A stretch of 15,596 nucleotides of DNA. Origin: Chlorobiota bacterium (GTDB lineage Bacteria; Bacteroidota; Bacteroidia; Flavobacteriales; Flavobacteriaceae). The stretch's first letter is position 1; every line of letters begins with the position of its first letter. The translations under genes were made by a program, and so were the position numbers. This document shows, in pieces, positions 7,645 to 14,658 of this stretch. The stretch is from NCBI GenBank assembly GCA_013151975.1, contig JAADHG010000267.1:6222-21817 (forward strand), given 5' to 3'. The notes beneath the pieces were generated by a model. The model was not told the origin of the DNA, searched no databases, and saw only the letters and a list, made by a program, of their open reading frames with translations.

Positions 7645-7679
7645 AAATTCTTTAATAACGCGGCTTAACTAAAGAATTT
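7645..7679 (-). terminator. AT-rich hairpin between dnaJ and its main terminator
   Basis: A perfect 10-bp A+T-rich inverted repeat (7645-7654 with 7670-7679) encloses a 15-base GC-containing loop. On the minus strand a T run follows. It is weak as a terminator because the stem contains only one G-C pair; it could also protect the 3' end of the dnaJ mRNA. Confidence 0.4.
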
Positions 7680-7712
7680 ATTTACAAATCATTCTTGTTT
7701 TAATAACATTTG

Positions 7713-8831
7713 TTATGAAAACATGTCTTTTACTTTTTCAAAAAAGGATCGATCTGTACTTTCTGGTTTAGGTTCAAAGTGCTCATCATCTAGATTATTT
7801 TCAAAAAACTCTCGTTGCTGTTTATTAAGTGTTTTAGGTGTCCACACATTAATATGCACTAATAAATCCCCTTTGCCATAACCGTTAATACTTGGGATTC
7901 CTTTTCCGCGTAATCTTAAAATCTTACCAGATTGCACTCCAGTTTCTATTTTTATACGCACTTTTCCAGTAACGGTATCTATCTCTTTTGAAGTCCCTAA
8001 AATAGCATCTGGGAGGCTTACATACAAATCGTAATGTAAATTATCGCCCTCTCGCTTTAATGTTGGATGATTTATTTCTTGAATGGCAACTAATAGGTCT
8101 CCTGGAATTCCATTTCCTGGAGCTTCATTTCCTTTCCCAGATACTTTTAGCTGCATCCCATCTACAACCCCTGCAGGAATTTTTATTGACACTGTTTCTT
8201 CTGCAATAATTAATCCTTGTGCATCAGCATCAGCTGGTTTTTTATCTATAATTTGACCTGCACCACCACAAGTATGACAAGGTGCAGACGTTTGCATTCT
8301 TCCTAAAATAGTATTGGTTACCCTTGTAACTTGTCCTGCACCATTGCAGGTTGTACATGTTTTGTAAGTTGTGCCTTTGGCTTGCTTTTTACGTTTTACT
8401 TTTATTTTTTTTTCAACACCATTAGCAATTTCTTCAAGCGTTAATTTTACTCTTATTCGCAAGTTACTACCCTTAACAACACGTTGTCTTTGACCGCCAA
8501 AGCCACTAAAACCGCCTCCACCACCAAAAGCGCCTCCAAAAATATCTCCAAATTGACTGAATATATCATCCATATTCATACCTCCTCCGCCAAAACCACC
8601 CGAGCCATCAAAAGCTTGATGACCGAACTGATCGTAACGCGCTTTTTTATCTGGATCGCTCAGTACTTCATAGGCTTCAGCAGCTTGCTTAAATTTCTCT
8701 TCAGCTGCTTTATCGTTTGGATTTTTATCAGGATGATATTTTAATGCCTTTTTACGATACGCCTTTTTAATTTCAATCGCAGTTGCACTTTTGCTTATTT
8801 TTAGAACGTCGTAGTAATCTTGTTTTGCCAT
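7713..8831 (-). CDS. dnaJ: Chaperone protein DnaJ (Hsp40), single zinc centre
   Basis: 372 residues. The J domain (1-70) has the HPD motif at 33-35 that stimulates DnaK ATPase. A Gly/Phe-rich linker runs from about 75 to 113. The zinc-finger region has only two CxxCxGxG motifs, at 159-166 (Cys159, Cys162) and 185-192 (Cys185, Cys188), where E. coli DnaJ has four. The spacing and flanking GQV...Q match canonical motifs 2 and 3, so zinc centre II, needed for work with DnaK, is kept, while motifs 1 and 4 (centre I) are missing. The C-terminal substrate-binding domains follow (about 210-350). It lies 60 bp downstream of grpE and is presumably co-transcribed from the grpE promoter. A G-rich tract lies just before its ATG. 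The reduced finger appears to be a trait of related bacteria rather than damage, since the frame is clean. Confidence 0.96.
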   Translation of the reverse strand: MAKQDYYDVLKISKSATAIEIKKAYRKKALKYHPDKNPNDKAAEEKFKQAAEAYEVLSDPDKKARYDQFGHQAFDGSGGFGGGGMNMDDIFSQFGDIFGGAFGGGGGFSGFGGQRQRVVKGSNLRIRVKLTLEEIANGVEKKIKVKRKKQAKGTTYKTCTTCNGAGQVTRVTNTILGRMQTSAPCHTCGGAGQIIDKKPADADAQGLIIAEETVSIKIPAGVVDGMQLKVSGKGNEAPGNGIPGDLLVAIQEINHPTLKREGDNLHYDLYVSLPDAILGTSKEIDTVTGKVRIKIETGVQSGKILRLRGKGIPSINGYGKGDLLVHINVWTPKTLNKQQREFFENNLDDEHFEPKPESTDRSFFEKVKDMFS

Positions 8832-8834
8832 ATT

Positions 8835-8854
8835 CCCTTCCCTAAACCCTTCCC
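8835..8854 (-). promoter_or_regulatory. G-quadruplex-type tract in the dnaJ leader
   Basis: On the minus strand this reads G3-AA-G3-TTTA-G3-AA-G3, a complete four-tract G-quadruplex motif made of a direct repeat of GGGAAGGG, ending 3 bases before the dnaJ ATG. The first tract can instead pair with CCTTC at 8864-8860 to form a 5-bp hairpin. It covers the site where a ribosome would dock. The motif is certain; folding is inferred. Confidence 0.6.
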
Positions 8855-8891
8855 AAAAAGAAGGTAAACTAGGTGTTTAATTAATAATTTT

Positions 8892-9431
8892 TTATTGTCC
8901 GATAATAACTTTAGGAAACCGAATAACTTTATCGCCTAAAGCATATCCTTTTTCAATAACGTCTATAATTTTTCCTTTTAACTTTTTACTTGGAGCTGGA
9001 ATTTGTGTTACAGCTTCATGATTATCTGCATTAAACACATCGCCTTTTTTTACTTTTATTTGCGATAACCCCTTTTGCTCTAAACTTGTTAACATTTTTT
9101 TGTAAATAAGCAATACACCCTTTCGTAAATCTTCGGCTTCTTTATCTTCTTCAATATGATTTAAAGCACGTTCAAAATCGTCTAAAACTGGTAATAATGA
9201 CTTTATTACATCTTCGCTGGCTGTTTTAAACAACTCTATACGCTCTCTAGTGGTTCGTTTTTTATAGTTTTCAAACTCTGCAAATAACCTTAAAAATTTA
9301 TCTTTTTCTTTTTGTAGTTCGTCTTGTAACTTCTCCTCTTCTGAACGTGTATCAACATCTTCTACGACTGCTTCTGGTGTCGTCTCCATTTGCTCTTCCA
9401 AATTATCTTCTACTTTATCTTTTTTGCTCAT
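8892..9431 (-). CDS. grpE: GrpE nucleotide exchange factor for DnaK
   Basis: 179 residues, normal for GrpE. Residues 1-40 are acidic and probably disordered (EDNLEEQMETTPEAVVEDVDT). A long helix follows at about 35-90, with the family pattern EKDKFLRLFAEFENYKKRTTRER. Then come the four-helix bundle (LLPVLDDFERAL) and the C-terminal beta wing, where GDVFNADNHEAV and the VIEKGYALGDKVIRFPKVIIG ending are diagnostic. The homodimer releases ADP from DnaK in the cytoplasm, and the long helix acts as a thermosensor in E. coli. It is first in a grpE-dnaJ operon; dnaK is not in the window. A well-matched promoter lies 50 bp upstream. The ATG at 9431 is the only sensible start. Confidence 0.97.
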   Translation of the reverse strand: MSKKDKVEDNLEEQMETTPEAVVEDVDTRSEEEKLQDELQKEKDKFLRLFAEFENYKKRTTRERIELFKTASEDVIKSLLPVLDDFERALNHIEEDKEAEDLRKGVLLIYKKMLTSLEQKGLSQIKVKKGDVFNADNHEAVTQIPAPSKKLKGKIIDVIEKGYALGDKVIRFPKVIIGQ

Positions 9432-9480
9432 TCTATATTGAACTTTAATTTTAAACGTTTTCGTTTCACTAAACAGTTGG

Positions 9481-9512
9481 CAAAAGTACTGCCATTATTA
9501 TTAAAATGTCAA
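9481..9512 (-). promoter_or_regulatory. Promoter of grpE-dnaJ
   Basis: On the minus strand TTG (9512-9510) is followed after 21 bases by TACTTTTG (9488-9481), an exact match to the Bacteroidota -7 consensus TAnnTTTG. It leaves a leader of about 45 bases before grpE. The -33 region lies in a tandem repeat of the octamer AAAATGTC (plus strand, 9503-9518), which could be a regulator site. Confidence 0.65.
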
Positions 9513-9595
9513 AATGTCACAAAATATTTTTACTTTTTTAACATCACAACATATAACAAATCTATATTTTTACAAGCAACACTAAATCAATACAC

Positions 9596-10420
9596 ATGAA
9601 ACAAAAAATTCTATTATCGCTAATTGCTTTTATTAGCTTAGTTGTACTTAGCTCGCACGATTTATATATAAAACTTAAAAGTTTTTATTTAGAACCAAAT
9701 ACCAAAACCTTAATATATGTGTACAATGGTACTTTTGGCAAAAGCGAAGCCATACTAGCACGAGATCGAATGATTGATGTGTCTTTGATTAATCCAGGAG
9801 AAAAAGCTGTACATCCAGATAAAAGTTTATGGTTTGAAAAGAATAACCAAACAGTATTAAAAATTACAACAGGAAAAGTAGGCACCGGAGTTTTAGGTAT
9901 TTCCACTTTACCAAGAATTAACGAGTTTACTGCCGAAAGTTTTGCAAGTAATATGAAACATGAAGGGCTTTTAGATGTACTTGTAGAACGTGAAAAATCG
10001 GGAGAAGATTTAAAACCTGCCAGAAAAAAATATTCTAAACATGTAAAAGCAATTTTTCAAGTAGGAAACAAACAGACTGATGATTATAAAACTGTTTTGG
10101 GTTATCCCATTGAGTTCATTCCAATGAGCAATCCTTATGCACTTAAGATTGGTGACGAATTAGTTATGAAACTTTTAATTGACGGAGAACCCGTTGCCGG
10201 AGAAATGGTTTATGCCAGTTATAACGACCAATATGGTCACGAAAAAGACGGCACACCACGTGATGCTTATAAGGTGCTAACTAATAGCGATGGTATTGTT
10301 ACGGTAAAAATAGTAACTTCTGGACATTGGTATTTTAGAACTGTGAATTTGGAAAAAAGCACTTTAAAAGATGCTGATTATGTTTCCATTTCGGCAGCTT
10401 TAACTTTTGAAGTGAAATAA
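9596..10420 (+). CDS. DUF4198-domain periplasmic protein
   Basis: 274 residues. The N-terminal hydrophobic stretch (residues 4-19, KILLSLIAFISLVVLS) is a signal peptide. The mature protein would begin at or just before SHDLYIK, whose His-Asp corresponds to the conserved AHD start of DUF4198 proteins, several of which bind nickel or cobalt beside metal importers. The family features seen are FYLEPNTKTLIYVYNGTFG, an Ig-like barrel, and a second Ig-like part with GEPVAGEMVYASYND and SDGIVTVKIVTSGHWYFR near 200-250. It likely sits in the periplasm, but a metal role here is inference because no known metal transporter is next to it. It is divergent from grpE across 164 bp. The downstream membrane protein starts 27 bp after its stop, so the two may be co-transcribed. 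Confidence 0.82.
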   Translation: MKQKILLSLIAFISLVVLSSHDLYIKLKSFYLEPNTKTLIYVYNGTFGKSEAILARDRMIDVSLINPGEKAVHPDKSLWFEKNNQTVLKITTGKVGTGVLGISTLPRINEFTAESFASNMKHEGLLDVLVEREKSGEDLKPARKKYSKHVKAIFQVGNKQTDDYKTVLGYPIEFIPMSNPYALKIGDELVMKLLIDGEPVAGEMVYASYNDQYGHEKDGTPRDAYKVLTNSDGIVTVKIVTSGHWYFRTVNLEKSTLKDADYVSISAALTFEVK

Positions 10421-10447
10421 TAATAAACAAGTAAGAAAAACCAACTT

Positions 10448-10984
10448 ATGACAAAACGAGATTTTTTCAGAATTATAATTAAGCTTTTTGGTCTCTATTC
10501 TCTAATTCTAACAGTATTTTATTACATTCCATCAAATATTAGTTATGTCACTTTTCAATTTGAACCGATTGTTTTATTATGGCTTTTTGGAGCATCATTA
10601 CTTGCAATATTAGTTTATGTTTTTTTAATTCTAAAAACTGACCTAATAATTGATTTATTGAAGATTGACAAAGGATTTGATGATGAGCAAATTGATTTCG
10701 GAAGTTTTAATAGCCAAAAAATAATTCAGCTCGCTTTAATAATAATTGGTGGGTTTTTGATTATTGACTATTTACCTGACTTTTTGCAATATACTTATTT
10801 AGCATTTAAAAAAGAAGTTTCACCAAGTGGGTTGAATCAATTAGAGGAATTTGGTTTTGGTAAAATAACTGATTATTTCAATTGGGTAATTTCTGGAATG
10901 AATCTAATTATTGCTTATTTTTTGTTGACTAATTACAACAGAGTTACTAAATGGTTGACTCGAAATGAAAAAAACATTGAGTAA
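10448..10984 (+). CDS. Four-helix integral membrane protein, unknown function
   Basis: 178 residues; family not recognised. Hydrophobic segments at about 10-29, 40-63, 90-112 and 142-161 predict four membrane helices. Both ends are basic (MTKRDFFR at the start, RVTKWLTRNEKN near the end), consistent with both termini in the cytoplasm. The loop between helices 2 and 3 (64-89) is acidic, and the one between helices 3 and 4 contains Pro-Ser and Glu residues. No catalytic or transport motif is visible. The gene follows the DUF4198 gene by 27 bp with no terminator between, and ends 45 bp from the convergent mnmD stop. Its codon choice looks slightly different from the genes around it by eye, which could mean recent arrival, but I have not measured this. 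Confidence 0.75.
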   Translation: MTKRDFFRIIIKLFGLYSLILTVFYYIPSNISYVTFQFEPIVLLWLFGASLLAILVYVFLILKTDLIIDLLKIDKGFDDEQIDFGSFNSQKIIQLALIIIGGFLIIDYLPDFLQYTYLAFKKEVSPSGLNQLEEFGFGKITDYFNWVISGMNLIIAYFLLTNYNRVTKWLTRNEKNIE

Positions 10985-11029
10985 CAAAAAGCTGCACTAA
11001 AACCTAACCTTATATAGGCATGTTAACAT

Positions 11030-11710
11030 CTAAGTTTTCGTAGCGCGTAACATTTCTCTCTTTCCTAGAGGGCCTTCTAAGCGTTCTACAACAAACCCAA
11101 CAGCTTGCATCGCACGCCGCACACTTCCTTTGGCTGAATAGGTAACTAATACACCTTTGGGTTTTAGAGCTTTGTACATAATTTTAAACATAGCTTCTGT
11201 CCATAATTCAGGTTGTACGCGTGCTCCAAAAGCATCAAAATAAATAAGATTAAAAGCATTTCTTTCTTTTATATACTTAAAAAGTTTTTGTTGTTTGGTT
11301 AACAAAAATTTAGAATGAATCTCATTTACTTCTTCCCAAGAACAATTGTGGATTTTAGAAAATAACGTATTGTTTACCTTGAGTTGTTCTGCGTAATTAA
11401 GTTGCTTAATTTCATCTTGTGAAACTGGATAGGCTTCAACGCCAACATAGTCAACTTGAATATTATCTTTTTTAGCTTCAAGGCAAGTGATAAATGCATT
11501 TAAACCTGTACCAAATCCTATTTCTAGTATAGATATATTTTTAATATTAGCTGAAACTAGTTCAGAATGGCAAATGTGATGTAATCCATGTTTTATAAAG
11601 ACATGCTTCGTTTCTTGTATGGCTCCATGAATAGAATGATATTGCTCGTTCCAATCTTCAATTTGAATGGTTTTAGAACCATCAGCAGTTGTAATTATTT
11701 TGCGTTGCAA
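11030..11710 (-). CDS. mnmD: tRNA (mnm5s2U34)-methyltransferase MnmD, stand-alone
   Basis: 226 residues, corresponding to the methyltransferase half of the E. coli bifunctional MnmC; the FAD-dependent oxidase half is absent. It methylates the aminomethyl group on wobble uridine 34 of tRNAs such as Lys, Glu and Gln, with S-adenosylmethionine as donor. The SAM-binding loop is LEIGFGTGLNAF at about 62-73; VDYVGVEAYP, then IYFDAFGARVQPELW (the substrate-side DAF motif), and the ending EGPLGKREMLRA are family hallmarks. No ATG exists near the expected start. TTG at 11710 matches the position of Met in typical members (then QRKIITTADGS) and is used here. It lies 1 bp after the DUF4920 stop codon, so translation is probably coupled. 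Confidence 0.92.
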   Translation of the reverse strand: MQRKIITTADGSKTIQIEDWNEQYHSIHGAIQETKHVFIKHGLHHICHSELVSANIKNISILEIGFGTGLNAFITCLEAKKDNIQVDYVGVEAYPVSQDEIKQLNYAEQLKVNNTLFSKIHNCSWEEVNEIHSKFLLTKQQKLFKYIKERNAFNLIYFDAFGARVQPELWTEAMFKIMYKALKPKGVLVTYSAKGSVRRAMQAVGFVVERLEGPLGKREMLRATKT

Positions 11711-11711
11711 T

Positions 11712-12209
11712 TTATTTTCTTAATAAAACTCCATCAGCTTCAAAAGCATATGTTTTTTCTGGCATATTTATAGCAACTATATCTTCTTTACTTTTTCCTG
11801 CATCTTCTGCATAATGACGTAGTTCTTCTACAGATGTTTCAGTAATAAAGGCTTTTCCATTAATTATAACATCGCCTTTAGCATTTAATGGCATAAAAAA
11901 ACCATAGTCTTTAAAACGCACCATCACTTCTTTATTATCTCCTAAATCTAGCTTCATCCAGCATCCTTTCGTAGAACAAACTTCATTAATCTTTGCAGAC
12001 ACCTTAGACATAATAGTATCTCCAACTTTCATTGTTAGGTATTGGTCATACATTTCAGAAGCCGATATTGCTCCATCTGCTGGAATTTCTATTCCAAAAG
12101 AAGCATAAGCTATATCTTCACCTTGAGTGCTTTCTACATTATTATTTTTCTCTTTCTTGCAAGAACTAATAAAGGCAACAACTAGTAATAATATCAATAA
12201 TTTTTTCAT
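11712..12209 (-). CDS. DUF4920 lipoprotein
   Basis: 165 residues. The N-terminus is a lipoprotein signal: Lys-Lys, a Leu/Val-rich stretch, and the lipobox ISSC with Cys17, followed by KKEKNNN and a short linker. The folded part contains the pattern seen in DUF4920 proteins: KINEVCSTKGCWMKLDL with two cysteines near residues 72 and 77, then MVRFKDYGFFMPLNAKGDVIINGKA, and the ending KTYAFEADGVLLRK. The conserved CxxxxC and Trp suggest a disulfide or metal/redox role, but the function is unknown. It is anchored in the membrane facing the periplasm. It is the first gene of a two-gene unit with mnmD; this pairing is, from memory, common in Flavobacteriaceae, though the functional link is obscure. 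Confidence 0.85.
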   Translation of the reverse strand: MKKLLILLLVVAFISSCKKEKNNNVESTQGEDIAYASFGIEIPADGAISASEMYDQYLTMKVGDTIMSKVSAKINEVCSTKGCWMKLDLGDNKEVMVRFKDYGFFMPLNAKGDVIINGKAFITETSVEELRHYAEDAGKSKEDIVAINMPEKTYAFEADGVLLRK

Positions 12210-12299
12210 AATGATTTCTAATAATTTGGTTATAAACTATAATCTGTAAATATAAAGCATTTTAGTCTTTTTTCTGTTTTTTATAAGTTGTAATTTGTT

Positions 12300-12307
12300 T
12301 AATTTTG
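12300..12307 (+). promoter_or_regulatory. Candidate -7 element of ilvE
   Basis: TAATTTTG matches the Bacteroidota -7 consensus TAnnTTTG exactly and lies 19 bp before the ilvE ATG, giving a very short leader. A clear -33 TTG at normal spacing is lacking, so this is a moderate call. Confidence 0.4.
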
Positions 12308-12326
12308 TGGCGACAAAAAAGATATA

Positions 12327-13394
12327 ATGATAGACAATACAGCATATAAGATTGAGGTAACTAAAGTTGCGAAATCAAAAATTAACGATGTAGATTTTGA
12401 TAATTTAGGTTTTGGAAGTGTATTTACTGACCATATGCTTGTATGCGATTATAAAGATGGTGCTTGGAGTGCTCCCAAAATTACACCTTACCAACCTATA
12501 ACTTTAGATCCCTCAGCACGGATTTTTCACTATGGGCAATCTATTTTTGAAGGCCTTAAAGCCTATAAAGATGCAGAAGACACTGTTTGGTTATTTCGCC
12601 CTTTAGATAATTGCAAGCGTTTAAATATTTCTGCTAAACGATTGGCTATACCTGAATTACCAGAAGCTTATTTTATGGAAGGCTTAAAAACCTTATTGCG
12701 AATTGACAGTCAGTGGGTTCCAAAAAGCGAGGGCAGTTCGTTATATGTTAGACCTTTTATGTTTGCAACAGGAGAAGGCTTTCATGCATCCCCTTCTGAT
12801 CAATATAAATTTATTATTGCTTGTTCACCTTCTGGGGCTTACTTTTCTGGAAAAGTAAAAGTATTAATAGAAGAAAAGTATTCACGTTCAGCCAATGGTG
12901 GTGTTGGTTTTGCAAAAGCTGCAGGAAATTATGCTGGACAATTTTATCCTACGCAGTTAGCCAATAAAAAAGGATATCAGCAAGTTATTTGGACAGACGA
13001 TAATACGCATGAGTACATAGAGGAAGCTGGAGCAATGAATATTTTTGTTAGAATTAATGATACTTTAATTACTACACCAATAAGTGATCGGATATTGGAT
13101 GGCATTACTCGAAAAAGTATTATTGATATTGCTAAAGAAGAAGGTATAACTGTTATCGTTAGAAAAATTACGGTTAAAGAACTGGTTGGTGCTGCTAACG
13201 ATGGCTCTTTAAAAGAAATGTTTGGCGCTGGTACTGCTGCTGTAGTATCACCAATAGCTGCTTTTGGCTATAAAGATAAAGATTATGATTTGCCTGAACT
13301 TGAAAATAGCTATGCTTCCTTTTTAAAGAAACGTATCACAGATATTCAAACTAATAAAACTGAAGACATATTTGGTTGGAGATATAAAGTATAG
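12327..13394 (+). CDS. ilvE: Branched-chain amino acid aminotransferase
   Basis: 355 residues, typical of the longer BCAT type (about 350-360). The PLP-dependent class IV enzyme moves the amino group between glutamate and the keto acids of leucine, isoleucine and valine, the last step of their synthesis and the first of their breakdown, in the cytoplasm. Motifs: FHYGQSIFEGLKAY at 67-80, FRPLDNCKRLN, the LYVRPFMFATGEGF block near 139-152, the PLP lysine Lys197 in GFAKAAGNYA, the QVIWTDD segment, and EEAGAMNIF, which binds the cofactor. The late FGAGTAAVVSPI block binds the PLP phosphate. It stands alone, divergent from the DUF4920 gene and convergent with the MazG-like gene, with only 26 bp between the stop codons and no obvious terminator. 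Confidence 0.96.
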   Translation: MIDNTAYKIEVTKVAKSKINDVDFDNLGFGSVFTDHMLVCDYKDGAWSAPKITPYQPITLDPSARIFHYGQSIFEGLKAYKDAEDTVWLFRPLDNCKRLNISAKRLAIPELPEAYFMEGLKTLLRIDSQWVPKSEGSSLYVRPFMFATGEGFHASPSDQYKFIIACSPSGAYFSGKVKVLIEEKYSRSANGGVGFAKAAGNYAGQFYPTQLANKKGYQQVIWTDDNTHEYIEEAGAMNIFVRINDTLITTPISDRILDGITRKSIIDIAKEEGITVIVRKITVKELVGAANDGSLKEMFGAGTAAVVSPIAAFGYKDKDYDLPELENSYASFLKKRITDIQTNKTEDIFGWRYKV

Positions 13395-13420
13395 GTATTA
13401 GGCTTTATATCTATTAAAAT

Positions 13421-13810
13421 CTACTTTGTTTCAAGAATGTCTGCAATATTAGGTTTAAAATAATTTGGTCCTTTAAGTACTTTACCATCTTCACGATAAA
13501 TAGGCTTACCATCCGCTCCTAATTTACTCATATTACTACGTTGTATTTCATTAAACACTTCTTCAATTTTATGTTGTAAACCATGTTCAATTATGGTACC
13601 ACAAAGGATGTATAACATATCCCCTAAAGCATCAGCGACTTCAACTAAATCATCGTTATTAGCGGCTTCAAGATATTCTTCATTCTCTTCTTTCATCAAA
13701 TTAAAACGCAACGTGTTTTTAGCAACTCCCAAATCGGCTTTTTGCGAATCTCTATAATCTAATTTAAATGCTTGGTGAAAGGCTTTTACGGCTTCAATTT
13801 TATTTTTCAT
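13421..13810 (-). CDS. MazG-like nucleoside triphosphate pyrophosphohydrolase
   Basis: 129 residues, a single all-alpha NTP-PPase domain. The magnesium-binding pattern EExxE...ExxD is visible as EENEE at 41-45 and EVADALGD at 57-64 (Glu57, Asp60, Asp64). Proteins of this group (PRA-PH/MazG superfamily, PF01503) split nucleoside triphosphates, or dCTP and related nucleotides, to monophosphate and pyrophosphate, and are usually seen as clean-up enzymes; which nucleotide is used cannot be told. The C-terminal part (GADGKPIYREDGKVLKGPNYFKP) is typical of a subgroup common in Bacteroidota. The start at 13810 is preceded by another ATG at 13817 that gives only a five-codon frame. The upstream region is nearly all heptamer repeat, separating this gene by 74 bp from the SDR gene, with which it may share a transcript. 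Confidence 0.85.
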   Translation of the reverse strand: MKNKIEAVKAFHQAFKLDYRDSQKADLGVAKNTLRFNLMKEENEEYLEAANNDDLVEVADALGDMLYILCGTIIEHGLQHKIEEVFNEIQRSNMSKLGADGKPIYREDGKVLKGPNYFKPNIADILETK

Positions 13811-13816
13811 TTTTCA

Positions 13817-13879
13817 TTTGTCTTTTGTCTTTTGTCTTTTGTCTTTTGTCTTTTGTCTTTTGTCTTTTGTCTTTTGTCT
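13817..13879. repeat. Heptamer tandem repeat, nine perfect copies
   Basis: Nine uninterrupted copies of TTTGTCT on the plus strand (AGACAAA on the minus strand), exactly 63 bp. They begin 6 bp upstream of the MazG-like start codon and end 5 bp after the SDR stop codon. The neighbouring ATG region is itself a 7-bp duplication (ATGAAAA twice, minus strand). The repeat has no stop codon in any frame on either strand, which explains the artificial plus-strand frames reading FVFCLLS. Such an array is prone to slippage. Confidence 0.95.
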
Positions 13880-13884
13880 AAAAT

Positions 13885-14607
13885 TTACATTACTTTTTTC
13901 ATTAACCACGAAGGGACAATTTTTAAAACCCAAGCAATTAATTGCCAACGTTTGGAAATATAAACACGTCGTTTTTTGCGTTTTATTGCTGTGTAAATTT
14001 GCTTGCTTGCTTTGTCTAATGAAGCCATCCAGAAAATGCCTTCTCCTAGAGCCATTCTAGTATCTACAAATCCTGGGCGAATATCGGTAACATACATCTT
14101 CCCTCCTTTTATTTCTTTAGACTTAAAATACAACGATTCTAAATAATTTACTTGATATGCTTTTGATGCAAAATACGAAGGCGAAAACCGGTTTCCTCGC
14201 AATGATGCTATAGATGAAATAGCTACCAAATGCCCAAAGCCTTGCACTTTAAACAAATTAAATGCCAAATCGTAAATTCGCGTTGCGCCTACAACATTAG
14301 TTGTAATAGTATCCTCTTCTTTCACCCAATCCAGCTCAGGATTTTCATAACCAATTCCAGAAGCATGAACGATAAGATGAATCTCTTTTAATTCACTAAC
14401 AATGTCTTGAAAAGCCTGTTCGCATTTTTCAATATTTTGAACATCAAACGGCTTAACGACATAGGCTTTCGGATTTGTTTTTTTTATATCTTCTAACAAC
14501 TCCTGTCGTCGTCCAGTAATTACAACTGTATAACCATCTTGCACAAGAAACTTGGCAAGTTGTTTTCCAATTCCCGATGTTGCTCCAAAAACTATGGCAT
14601 TCTGCAT
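13885..14607 (-). CDS. Short-chain dehydrogenase/reductase (SDR)
   Basis: 240 residues from the ATG at 14607. The open frame reaches back to 14676, but that extension would overlap the divergent membrane-protein gene, has no family resemblance, and the Rossmann fold begins right after this Met (MQNAIVFGATSGIG). The NAD(P)-binding motif GATSGIG is at 8-14; TGRR at 31-34 favours NADP. HASGIG at 81-86 replaces the usual NNAG. NVVG is at 104-107. The catalytic triad is Ser132, Tyr145 and Lys149 (YFASK). The RPGFVDT segment follows. The tail after 205 is basic and hydrophobic (RKKRRVYISKRWQLIAWVLKIVPSWLMKK), as in membrane-associated SDRs of the DltE/YqjQ type, so it may act on a lipid. The substrate is unknown. 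The MazG-like gene lies downstream across the heptamer repeat. Confidence 0.9.
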   Translation of the reverse strand: MQNAIVFGATSGIGKQLAKFLVQDGYTVVITGRRQELLEDIKKTNPKAYVVKPFDVQNIEKCEQAFQDIVSELKEIHLIVHASGIGYENPELDWVKEEDTITTNVVGATRIYDLAFNLFKVQGFGHLVAISSIASLRGNRFSPSYFASKAYQVNYLESLYFKSKEIKGGKMYVTDIRPGFVDTRMALGEGIFWMASLDKASKQIYTAIKRKKRRVYISKRWQLIAWVLKIVPSWLMKKVM

Positions 14608-14658
14608 ATTATTCTTTAAATTCGCGGTTCTAAAATAACGTTTTAAAAATACACAAAT

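Larger units (their letters stand above)
7362..7712. other. 351-bp intergenic region between dnaJ and the ABC operon
   Basis: I see no credible gene here. It holds three hairpins with minus-strand T tails (listed separately) and an imperfect dyad, AGAACG (7403-7408) with CGTTCT (7422-7427), about 45 bp upstream of the ABC ATPase start, which could be an operator. A 14-bp palindrome ATAACATTTGTTAT at 7703-7716 overlaps the dnaJ stop codon. The rest is A+T-rich. The promoter of the ABC operon must lie in 7362-7520, but I find no good TTG...TAnnTTTG match. Confidence 0.6.

Noticed and set aside
8484..8744. Plus-strand frame opposite the DnaJ J domain
   Set aside because: It lies antisense to highly conserved dnaJ sequence and has no recognisable features.
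9390..9599. Plus-strand 69-residue frame in the grpE-DUF4198 gap
   Set aside because: It overlaps the grpE 5' end and promoter in antisense, and its composition is that of A+T-rich noncoding DNA.
10985..11029. Terminator between the membrane protein and mnmD
   Set aside because: Only very short, weak complementarity is present; nothing convincing.
13772..14060. Plus-strand open frames rich in FVFCLLS repeats
   Set aside because: They are translations of the heptamer array in a region where no frame has stops; they overlap the MazG-like and SDR genes and have no gene-like features.
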